Assembly: GCF_003100395.1 (NCBI RefSeq)
Contig: NZ_CP029210.1
Location: 310,001-374,000 of the forward strand
Length of the DNA: 64,000 nucleotides
DNA from: Aquabacterium olei
Lineage (GTDB): Bacteria > Pseudomonadota > Gammaproteobacteria > Burkholderiales > Burkholderiaceae_C
Reading direction: 5' to 3'
In this document: positions 8,781 through 16,900 of the stretch, one piece after another
Position numbering within the stretch: position 1 is the stretch's first letter
Layout of the letters: the number at the start of each line of letters is the position of its first letter
The notes under the pieces: model-generated
What the model saw: only the letters and a program-made list of their open reading frames with translations
Told to the model about the DNA's origin: nothing
Database searches by the model: none
Made by a program: the position numbers and the translations under genes

Positions 8781-11135
8781 ATGCCCTGTCCGCCCCTCTC
8801 TGCCGGTCGGCCGTCCCGCCGCCTGTGCGTGCCTGTGCGCTGGTCTGCCGGCCTGGCCCTGCTGGGCGCCGCGGCGGCCGTGCAGGCCGCACCCACGTAT
8901 CCCAACCAGGAGGTGGTGTGCAGCTTCAACGCCGAGCGCGAACAGCAGCGCCAGGCCTCGGCCGCGCGCTTTGCCCAGCCGGTGGTGCAGCAGATGAAAG
9001 TGAACGGGGCGCTGGTGTGGGCGGCTGGCGGTGCGAGCCCCCGGCCCACCCTGCGGCCGGGTGACGTGGTCACGCTGATCGGCGCGGGCTTTGGCGCGGG
9101 CACCGACATCGACTTCAGCAAGATCATGATCGGCAACAGCCGGGTGCTGGAGACGGCGCTGCAGATGTACGAGCAGAAGCTCGACATCCTCTCGACGCTG
9201 AACTACGAGACGGGCGTCTCGCGCAGCCACTGGCCGCGCGACGTGCTGCACTGGTCGGACACCGAGGTGCAGTTCACCGTGCCCTCGCACGCGAGCAAGG
9301 GGCCGCTGAAACTGCAGGTGCAGAAGCGCACCGGCTTCAACGCCTCGCTGACCCGCCCGGGTCAGCCGCACAACGTGATCGATGCGCAGGTCTACCGCAT
9401 CCCGTCGCCGGCCGACACGAACTGCGACGTGGTCTCGGTGCTGTCGGCCGAGTCCAAGGCGATCACGCCGATCGACGTGGCGGTGCTCAATCCGAGCTTT
9501 GCCGACATGCTCAAGCGCGGCCGCGAGATCTTCTGGTCGTACGACTACAACCTGGGCCTGAGCCACAAGTACAAGGGCCTGGAGTGGGATGCCATCGTCA
9601 AGGGCCAGGCGACCGACCCGTACACGCGGCTGAAGGCCGACCCGGCGCGGTTGTTCGGGGCGGTGCGCAACGTGGCGGGCCAGGTGCCGGCCGAGTCGAT
9701 CGACGACGTCTACTTCAAGCCCTACCCGCAGTTCAACCCGACGCCGGGGCTGCTGGCCATCGGCGAGCAACTCAAGGAAGGCCTGACGCGCACCACGGGC
9801 TGGGCCGGCTACCGCTATGCCGAGTCGCAGCACCCGTTTCTGGGCAAGGGCGCGTGGATCGGCTTCAACTGCGCCTCGTGCCACGGCTACCAGATCAGCT
9901 ACCAGAAGGGCGGGAGCACGGTCACCAAGGTGTTCCCCGGCCTGCCGAACCCCGGCTGGACGATGAAGTGGGCGGCGCTGGGCACGGGCACCGGCAAGAC
10001 GACCTCGAAATTTGCCTACGTGAACGAGGACGAGCATGGCCCGAAGTGGGCCAGTGGCAAGGCCCGCGTCGACAAGACGCCGCTGATGTACCTGATGCCG
10101 CCGGGCACGGGGGAGGCCACCATCACGCGCACGGCGGGCGAGGGCGGGCTGTACGACAACGACTACATGTTCAACCCGACGGCCATCCCGAACGTGACCT
10201 TCCACCTGCCCATCCGGCGGGCGCTGTCGCACACCGAGTCGTACGTGGGCTTCGAGGGCTCGTATGTGCACGCCGAGGAGCCGGACGGCGCCATGGGGTC
10301 GATGGACGCCACGTCATTGAAGGCGCTGACGGCCTACATGTCGACGCTGGATCAGGACGACGACGTGCTGCGCGATGTGGGCATGTACCGGTGGCTCAAG
10401 TTCACCGGGCGGCTCGGCGCCCAGACGGGCTCGGGCCTGCTGGGCGAGGGCAGCTTCGTGCAGCAGGGCTGGCGGGCCTATGACGGCGTGAAGGCCGCCG
10501 TGGCCCGCGGCAAGGGCAGCTTCGACCAGGCCTGCGCCCGTTGCCATCAGGACCAGCTCGGCGCGCACACCAGCGAGATCATGGTGCCGCTCAACGAGGT
10601 GGGGCGCTTCTTTGCGCCGACCGACTTCCAGCGCAAGCAGCAGGCCATCCGCGCGACCTACCTGCGCAACCTGTACTGGGTGAGCTCGCGCGGGCTGCTG
10701 TCGGACGGGCACGTGCGCAACCTGGAAGACCTGGTGCACCCGGATCGCTGCGATGCGCAGTCGGCGCTGTACCGCCAGTACTACACGCTGCACACCCCGG
10801 TGCGTCCGGCGGCCGGCACGCCGGACCAGCCCCTGGCGGCACCCGACCTGAACCGTCGCGGCGACGTCTTCCGGGTGTACCGCGAGAAGCCGCAGAACCT
10901 GCTGGACACCGTGGCGCCGGCGCGCAACCGTTTTGTCGAGCGCCACAAGTACTTCAGCACCGTCGCGTGGGACGCCTCGCACTACTACTGGGACTTTCAG
11001 AAGATGCGCGCGCAATACGGCCCCGATGAAATGGGCGCGCCCGGGCCGATCGGCCTGCCTGCCACGCCCCACCCGTGGTGTGCGCCGAACAAGGAGGCCG
11101 TCGCCGACCTGGTGCAGTACCTGCTGACGCTGTGA
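8781..11135 (+). CDS. Exported di-haem c-type protein with IPT/TIG-like N-terminal region (MauG/RoxA-like candidate)
   Basis: A 784-residue protein with a Sec signal peptide (core SAGLALLGAAAAVQAAP). Residues 85-190 resemble an IPT/TIG immunoglobulin-like fold (RPGDVVTLIGAGFGAG, later VQFTVPS). Two haem c motifs are 221 residues apart: C364-ASC-H368 and C585-ARC-H589. A stretch after the second haem (GLLSDGHVRNLEDLVHP) resembles the C-terminal part of di-haem peroxidase/MauG and rubber oxygenase RoxA-like proteins. This suggests a periplasmic or secreted di-haem oxidoreductase; the substrate cannot be told. GAGGAG precedes the ATG by 7 nt. It lies after the cytochrome maturation genes and a Crp/Fnr regulator, and a small anchored protein follows immediately. 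Confidence 0.75.
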   Translation: MPCPPLSAGRPSRRLCVPVRWSAGLALLGAAAAVQAAPTYPNQEVVCSFNAEREQQRQASAARFAQPVVQQMKVNGALVWAAGGASPRPTLRPGDVVTLIGAGFGAGTDIDFSKIMIGNSRVLETALQMYEQKLDILSTLNYETGVSRSHWPRDVLHWSDTEVQFTVPSHASKGPLKLQVQKRTGFNASLTRPGQPHNVIDAQVYRIPSPADTNCDVVSVLSAESKAITPIDVAVLNPSFADMLKRGREIFWSYDYNLGLSHKYKGLEWDAIVKGQATDPYTRLKADPARLFGAVRNVAGQVPAESIDDVYFKPYPQFNPTPGLLAIGEQLKEGLTRTTGWAGYRYAESQHPFLGKGAWIGFNCASCHGYQISYQKGGSTVTKVFPGLPNPGWTMKWAALGTGTGKTTSKFAYVNEDEHGPKWASGKARVDKTPLMYLMPPGTGEATITRTAGEGGLYDNDYMFNPTAIPNVTFHLPIRRALSHTESYVGFEGSYVHAEEPDGAMGSMDATSLKALTAYMSTLDQDDDVLRDVGMYRWLKFTGRLGAQTGSGLLGEGSFVQQGWRAYDGVKAAVARGKGSFDQACARCHQDQLGAHTSEIMVPLNEVGRFFAPTDFQRKQQAIRATYLRNLYWVSSRGLLSDGHVRNLEDLVHPDRCDAQSALYRQYYTLHTPVRPAAGTPDQPLAAPDLNRRGDVFRVYREKPQNLLDTVAPARNRFVERHKYFSTVAWDASHYYWDFQKMRAQYGPDEMGAPGPIGLPATPHPWCAPNKEAVADLVQYLLTL

Positions 11136-11139
11136 CGTG

Positions 11140-11748
11140 ATGCGAAGGGCGATGACGCGCAGAGCCGGGTCGGTTGCGCTGGTGCTGGTGGCCTCGGCGC
11201 TCGCGGCCGCGGTGTGGTGGACGGGTGCGCGGCGACAGGGGAACGAGGGCCCGGGGCCTGCCGGCGCCGCGGCGCCGGTGCCCGCGGCCATCCCGGGGGC
11301 CGGCGCGCAGACCGGCCGGCGCAGCACCGCAACGGACGACGGTGCCAACGCGCCGGGCCGAAGCACGCTGCCGGTGCCCCCGGATGCGGCGGGCGCGGTG
11401 TTGGCGCAGGTGAGCGAAGCCGGGCGCAGGGCTGCGCCCGCGGCACCCCATGCGCAGGCGGCCTCGGTCGCGGCCCGGGCGCTGCAGGCGGCGCCCCCAC
11501 CACCGGCTGCCCAGGCCGAGGGCGCTCGCATCAGGGTGGCTGGCCGCGTGCTGTCGGTCGAGACCGGCGCCGATGGCCTCGTGGTGCTCGGCATGGCGGC
11601 GGGGGAGGGCGAACCCGCGCTGCGTCTGGTCCTGGCGCCCGGCGGGGCGGCCGCGTCGCCGGATCGGCTGCCAGGGCAGATGGCCACGCTGGACTGCCTG
11701 CCCCACGGGCGGATCATGGGCGTGCCCGTGATGGTCGATTGCCGTTAG
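11140..11748 (+). CDS. Membrane-anchored small protein with OB-fold-like (tRNA_anti-like) C-terminus
   Basis: A 202-residue protein with one N-terminal membrane segment (SVALVLVASALAAAVWW), a long Ala/Pro/Gly-rich linker, and a C-terminal domain of about 75 residues. That domain runs from RIRVAGRVLSVETGADG to MATLDCLPHGRIMGVPVMVDC. The pattern of a short beta-barrel ending with two Cys is like the exported tRNA_anti-like (OB-fold) family, though this is only pattern resemblance. It starts 4 nt after the di-haem gene (GTG at 11137 or ATG at 11140), so the two are probably co-translated and may work together. It is otherwise unrecognised. Confidence 0.6.
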   Translation: MRRAMTRRAGSVALVLVASALAAAVWWTGARRQGNEGPGPAGAAAPVPAAIPGAGAQTGRRSTATDDGANAPGRSTLPVPPDAAGAVLAQVSEAGRRAAPAAPHAQAASVAARALQAAPPPPAAQAEGARIRVAGRVLSVETGADGLVVLGMAAGEGEPALRLVLAPGGAAASPDRLPGQMATLDCLPHGRIMGVPVMVDCR

Positions 11749-11825
11749 GCGGCTCAAGCTGGCCCGGTGCTTGCATGCGCCAGACACGCGATGGTCCGTT
11801 CTCCTATGGCGTGTTTCACGTCTGT

Positions 11826-11856
11826 GCCGCCGGCTTGTCCGGCGGCTTTTTTTTTT
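11826..11856 (+). terminator. Rho-independent terminator after the di-haem/OB-fold gene pair
   Basis: GCCGCCGGC (11826-11834) and GCCGGCGGC-type pairing across a TTGT loop (second arm ending at 11846) is followed by an uninterrupted run of ten T (11847-11856), a strong intrinsic terminator. Confidence 0.9.
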
Positions 11857-11913
11857 GTGCGTGGCGTGCCGATAAGATGGGATCCCGACACCACGCGAAG
11901 CGATTGATCCACC

Positions 11914-12318
11914 ATGCTCCATGTCCTGCGCGACGCCGAGGGCCGCCTGCTGAGCCTGCACCGCGAGCCGGTGCCCGGGGGGGAGGCCCTGCCGCCCGAC
12001 CATCCCGAGGTGGTCGCCTTTCTGGGGCAGGACCGGGACCAGCAGCGTTTCGCCGCGCTGGATGCCGATCTGGTGCGGGTGCTGGAAGACCTGATCGACG
12101 CGCTGATTCGCCGCAACGTCATCAACATCACCGACCTGCCGCCCGAGGCGCAGGCCAAGCTGTTCGATCGCAAGCACTTCCGCGAAGGCATGCAGACGCA
12201 TGCGCTGTCGCTGTTTGGTGCGCCGGCGCACCAGCCGGGGGAGGCGGGCAGCGGTCACGGCGCGCCGGCGGGTTCAACGTGGGGCGATGGGATCCTCCCG
12301 CCCGACTTGCCGCGCTGA
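11914..12318 (+). CDS. Conserved small protein, often labelled tryptophan synthase subunit beta-like
   Basis: A 134-residue soluble protein with a conserved core (FAALDADLVRVLEDLIDALI, then NVINITDLPPEAQAKLF and a basic R/K pattern). This core occurs in many betaproteobacteria and is often annotated as tryptophan synthase beta-like. I see no PLP-binding or TrpB catalytic motif, so that name does not show function. The last 35 residues are low-complexity and rich in Gly/Ala/Pro. It stands alone after a terminator and converges with the nitrilase-family gene 23 nt away. Confidence 0.75.
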   Translation: MLHVLRDAEGRLLSLHREPVPGGEALPPDHPEVVAFLGQDRDQQRFAALDADLVRVLEDLIDALIRRNVINITDLPPEAQAKLFDRKHFREGMQTHALSLFGAPAHQPGEAGSGHGAPAGSTWGDGILPPDLPR

Positions 12319-12341
12319 ACGGCGGCGCCGAACCCGGGCGC

Positions 12342-13190
12342 TCAACCCCGCATCACGCGGTGGGTGAGGGCGGGCAGTTGTCGCCGCACCTCGTCCTGCC
12401 GCGCGCGATCGAGTTCGGCCAGCACCACCCCGGCGCCTTCCGGCTGAACGGCGAGCACCTCGCCCCACGGACCGACCACCAGTGAGTGCCCGTATGTGCG
12501 GCGGCCGTTCTCATGCAGACCCCCCTGCGCGGGCGCCAGCACGTGGCAGAGGTTTTCCACGGCGCGCGCGCGCAGCAGCAACTCCCAGTGCGCACGGCCG
12601 GTGGTGTCGGTGAAAGCGGCGGGCAGCACGATGAGGTCGAGCGGGTCGGGCTGACCCAGCTGCCGGAAGAGTTCGGGAAAGCGCAGGTCGTAGCACACGC
12701 TCAGGCCCACGCGCCAGCGATCACCGGCTCGGTCGGTGAGCCAGAAGGCGATCGGTCTCTCGCCAGGCGTGAGGGTCGCCGCCTCGTTGTAGCGGCGCTC
12801 GCCGTCGTCGAAGCAGAACAGGTGGATCTTGTCGTAGCGGGCCACACGCTCGCCGGCCGGGTTGTAGACGAGCGTGGTGTTGAAGACGCGGTTCGCCTCG
12901 TGGCTCGTGATGGGCAGCGTGCCGCCGATGACCCAGACGCCATGCGTGCGTGCGGCCTCGGCCAGCATCGCCTGCATGGGCGCCACGGCTGGGTCGGCGG
13001 CCGCGGCCAGGGCCAGGGGCTCGGCGATGGCGAGCTTGTCGGCATCGCGCAGGCCCATCAGGCAGAAGTACTCGGGCAGGGCCACGAGCTCGGCGCCGGC
13101 TGCGGCGGCCTGGGCAATCAGGGTACGGGCCTGATCGAGGTTGTCGGCCACGCGGGGCGTGGAAACCATCTGGAGGGCGGCGACTTTCAT
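12342..13190 (-). CDS. Carbon-nitrogen hydrolase (nitrilase superfamily, Nit-type amidase)
   Basis: A 282-residue cytosolic hydrolase with the nitrilase catalytic triad in place: E40 (LVALPEYF), K121 (RYDKIHLF) and C166 (LSVCYDLRFPEL). The pattern fits the Nit1/Nit2 branch, members of which deaminate alpha-keto acid amides or deaminated glutathione; which substrate applies here cannot be told. The ATG at 13190 (MKVAALQMVS) is chosen because family members start at this point; ATGs at 13199 and 13202 would add three or four residues and no start has a clear ribosome-binding sequence. It lies downstream of the TonB-like gene and the pilin operon on the same strand, so it may be read through from there. 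Confidence 0.9.
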   Translation of the reverse strand: MKVAALQMVSTPRVADNLDQARTLIAQAAAAGAELVALPEYFCLMGLRDADKLAIAEPLALAAAADPAVAPMQAMLAEAARTHGVWVIGGTLPITSHEANRVFNTTLVYNPAGERVARYDKIHLFCFDDGERRYNEAATLTPGERPIAFWLTDRAGDRWRVGLSVCYDLRFPELFRQLGQPDPLDLIVLPAAFTDTTGRAHWELLLRARAVENLCHVLAPAQGGLHENGRRTYGHSLVVGPWGEVLAVQPEGAGVVLAELDRARQDEVRRQLPALTHRVMRG

Positions 13191-13251
13191 GGTCGCCATC
13201 ATCGCGGAAGCACGGGCCCGCGGGCAAGGCGGGCGGCACGCCGCCGCGCGG

Positions 13252-13983
13252 TCAGTGCGTGATGGCCACACGCACGCCGCGGGCCTCGGCGCCCTGCTCG
13301 GGCAGCGCCTCGAACGCGATCTCGACCGTGATGCGCGCACGCACCGCGTGAGGGCCCAACTGGCCGGGCTTGAAGCGGGCCTGCAGAAAGGCGTTGTTGG
13401 CCGCGTGTTCGAAGGCCGCTTCGAGGCGCTCGCCGACGGGTTCGGTGCGGCGCACGTGGCCGCGCTCGTCGATGTAGAGCGCGAGCTTCATGCGCACCAC
13501 CGGGGTGGCCGGGCGCACACCTTCCGGGTAGTCGATCACGATGGGGCCGAGGGCGTGCGGGGGCTGGGTCAGCGCCTGCCGCGGCAACCAGCCCAGGGCG
13601 TCTTCACCGGGCGGCGGACCGAGGTCGGCGGAGACAGGGCCCGCTTGCGCTGGCCGGAGTACGGCCGTTGCAGGCTGCGCGTCGTCCAGTGGCGTCAACG
13701 CGGATGCCGTCTCGGTGGATGGCGCAGGCGCGACCTGCGTGGCGGGCTGCAGTTCGGTGGGCGTCGCAGGGGGCTCGGCCGTCGACTCTGTGGCGGGCGC
13801 GATGGTGGGGGCGACCCAGCGCACCCGCAGCGCCTGGCTGCGTGCCTCGGGCTGGTTTGCCGGCGGCGCGCCGTCGGTGCGCAGGCCTGGTCCGCCCGCG
13901 GGCTGCCCGCCTGCGCCGAGCAGCAGCGCCGCGTGCAGGCCGATGGCAGCGGCCACGGGGGCCAGCAGGCGGGCGCTCAGCAT
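13252..13983 (-). CDS. TonB-like periplasm-spanning protein at the end of minor-pilin operon A
   Basis: A 243-residue protein with one N-terminal hydrophobic segment (LLAPVAAAIGLHAALLLG), a Pro/Ala/Thr-rich linker of about 110 residues, and a C-terminal TonB-like beta-alpha domain (KLALYIDERGHVRRTEPVG, later NAFLQARFKPGQLG). The domain order is that of energy transducers, but the exbB/exbD partners are not nearby. Its ATG is 7 nt after the stop of pilY1, so it belongs to the pilin operon. A role in linking the inner membrane to the pilus or to an outer membrane partner is possible but unproven. Confidence 0.72.
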   Translation of the reverse strand: MLSARLLAPVAAAIGLHAALLLGAGGQPAGGPGLRTDGAPPANQPEARSQALRVRWVAPTIAPATESTAEPPATPTELQPATQVAPAPSTETASALTPLDDAQPATAVLRPAQAGPVSADLGPPPGEDALGWLPRQALTQPPHALGPIVIDYPEGVRPATPVVRMKLALYIDERGHVRRTEPVGERLEAAFEHAANNAFLQARFKPGQLGPHAVRARITVEIAFEALPEQGAEARGVRVAITH

Positions 13984-13990
13984 GGTCAGA

Positions 13991-16900
13991 TCAAGGCAGC
14001 AACTCGCGCCATGACGTGCGGCGCGGCGTGTCGCCGGCGCTGCCGGTGCTGACGCCGGGTTTCTCGATGCGCAGTTCCGCGTTGCTCGACGGGATCAGCA
14101 GGCGCGAAGTGCCATCGCTGAGCTGCACCCAGGTCAGGCCCATGCCGAGGTTCTTGCCCAGCTTGTTGCCGGCCGTCGAGCTGCTGGACAGCACGGCCGA
14201 GCCGTTGTTGACGTTGAAGTAGTACAGCCACGATTCGCCCGAGGCCGAGCAGGTGTCGCTGGTCGGGATGGCCGAGACGGCCGCCAGCGTGTTGTACTGC
14301 AGGGACATGTCGATGGCGATGCGTTCGTTGGCGTTCGGCAGGTCCACATACCAGCCGGCCTTGGTGCTCCAGTCGACGGCGTTGCTCGTCACCGTGGCGG
14401 TGTTGCCGGAGACCGTCAGGGTCTGCGCCACCACGGTGGAGAGGTCGCGCAGCACGCCCCAGCCGGTGCTGGTCAGCGGGTCCTTCACGGCGTAGATGGA
14501 CTGCACCAGGTTCTCGGTGGCGTCGTTCAGGTCGCTCTTGCCCAGGTAGCGGCCGGTGCCGGCCAGCACCACCGGGTAGGTCGCCGTGCCATAGGTCACC
14601 TCGGCCAGCTCCAGGCGTGCGCTCACAGGCTGCGCGTTGCCGTTGGCGTCTTCCAGCTGGGCCAGCAGCGTGGCCTTGGGCACGAAGGGGGTGCTGGTGC
14701 CGTCGGTGGCCACGGTGGCCGGGCCGTCGATTTCGAAGCGCCATATGTTGCCCAGCATGTCCGCTCCGTAGAAGCGCAGGGCGGTGTTGTTGGCCGCCTC
14801 CGGCACCCAGGCGTTGAGCTTCATCAGCCCGCTGGGGGTGCTGGTGTTGCCCGCGGCCGTGGTGCCCGTGATGTAGGTCGGTACGGTGTGCAGCAGCGCG
14901 CCCGTGCCGGCGTTCAGCACGAACAGGTGGCCGTTGCCATCGCCCGGGCTGACGTTGTTCAGGCCCGAGGTGAAGACCACCACCCAGGTGCCGTCGGCGC
15001 GCTTGGTGACCACCGGCTGGCCATAGCTCAGGCCCAGGTTGTCGTGCGTGAATTCCCACAGCGCTTGCGGGCTGGCCGGGTCGGTGATGTCGAGCGCGTA
15101 GTAGCCCCGGCCACCGGCCCCCAGTCCGCCGATCAGGATGGTCTTCCAGTTGCTGCCCACCTTGATGTCGGCCACCACCGGGGGCGCATCGACGTAGAAG
15201 CGATGGCGGGTGGCGTACTCGGTGTCGGCCAGGCGGTAGAGGTGAGGCAGGACCATCGAGGGCACGAAGGCCCAGAGCTCGGTGCCGCCGTCGCTGCCGG
15301 GGGCGCTGCGCGCCGCCGAGAAGGCGTGCAGCATGCCGTCGTTGGCCGCCACATACAGCATCGGCTTGCGGCTGGCTTTGGATTGCTTGTATTCGCCATA
15401 GCCGGTGTCGCCGTAGCCGAAGACGGGCGGGCCGACGTACACGGGCGAGCCGCCGACGATGTCGCCGAGCTTGTGTTTGCGTGCGCGGAAGAGCCCGTAG
15501 TCGCCCAGCGTGCTGCCTTCATGGGTCGGATCGCCGCGCAGGTAAGACAGCAGCGTGGCGCCGTCGTTGGCCATGTCGAGCGGACTTTGGGTGAAGCTGC
15601 CCGAGTTGGTCGTCGCCAGCTTGGGGCACTGCGCAGGTGTCGGGGTCTTGCTGCAGAGGTTCGAGAAGCCGCTGCCGTGCCCGTCCGCCGTCAGGTTGGC
15701 CCAGGTCAGAGCGCGCAGGCTGTGGGTGACCGCGCCATCGCCCGTCGTGCGCAGCATGTAGTGGATGCTGCGCGAGGCGGCCGTGGTGGCGTTGAGGCTG
15801 TCAAGACCGGTGAGCACGCTCCAGGCCTCGGTCTTGGTGATCTCGCCCGTGGTCCGGTTGACTTCAAAGTCATAGGCCTTCACATCGCCGGTCCACGCCA
15901 CGGTGGCGTAGGAGGCCAGATAGATCTGGTCGGTGCCCTGCACCGGCTCCAGCGAACTGGTGGCCGCCGACGTGCCTGCGCCATTGACCTCGTCCAGGTC
16001 CTTGAACATCTGGTTGAGGGACTCCGACAGCGTCTGGGGGTCATCGGCCTTGAAGTAGCGGCCACGCCCGTTGACCGCGGCGTGCCACAGGTCATCGACG
16101 TTGTTGGCCGAACCGCCGGTGCTGCTTTCCACAGGCACGGGCCACACCGTCGGACCGTTCTTCAGGTTGACGTAGTCCCCCGTGGCCTGCGTGAGGTAAT
16201 TGGGGTCGTATGCCAGCGTGCCCTTCACCCCCAGCCCGATGGTGAAGGTGGTCATGTGCTGGTGGGTGGCTGCGTCGCGGCCGGAAGCCGTCACGTCGTT
16301 GCCGCACACGTTCACCCCGAGGCTGCCGGTGCAATTGTTGAGCCCCTCGGTGCGCAGGTCGGTGGCGTAGTAATACTGCGCGACGTCGGCCAGGCTGTTG
16401 CTGGAGCCGCCAGCGGTGCTGGTGACGGCCTCGGGCTCGCTCTCTGTCTGGATGGCGGCCACCAGGTCGGTGACGGCCGTGCTGTACAGGTTGGGGCCCA
16501 CCGTGCTGTGCAGCGTGGTGCTGCCGTACGTGGGCGTGCTGGTGTACGTGGTGCTGCTGACGCAGCTCGTGTTCGTTGAGCCCGACACGGTGCCCCAGCT
16601 GCCGGTGCTCGTGCTGACGGGGACGTTGGCCACCCGGCTGATCTCCGTGCTGCTGGTGATCGTCCAGTCACCGTAGGTGTCCCGGGTCACGCGGCCGTTG
16701 GTGGTCTCGACCGTGTGCGTGCGGGATTGCGTCACGTCGGCCACCACCGTGGTGCGCGTGTAGATGCTCTGGGTCTGCTGCTCCGTCCACTGCGTGACCT
16801 TGTAAGGCTTGCGTGTGCCGCAATACCACGTGTCCTTCGATCCGGTGGCGACGGTGCGTCGCTGGTTCTTCTGCGTCAGGTACGTGGAGGCGGTCTGCTG

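Noticed and set aside
7785..10271. A long minus-strand open frame opposite the regulator and di-haem genes
   Set aside because: Antisense to clear coding sequence with haem motifs and a helix-turn-helix; its own product is His/Arg/Gly-rich with no known motif.
8781..11135. Naming the di-haem protein as rubber oxygenase RoxA
   Set aside because: Two haem motifs with similar spacing and a faint C-terminal resemblance are not enough; the N-terminal IPT-like region and length differ, and no alignment could be run.
11914..12318. Calling the 134-residue protein tryptophan synthase beta
   Set aside because: No PLP lysine or TrpB motif is present; the name is an inherited database label.
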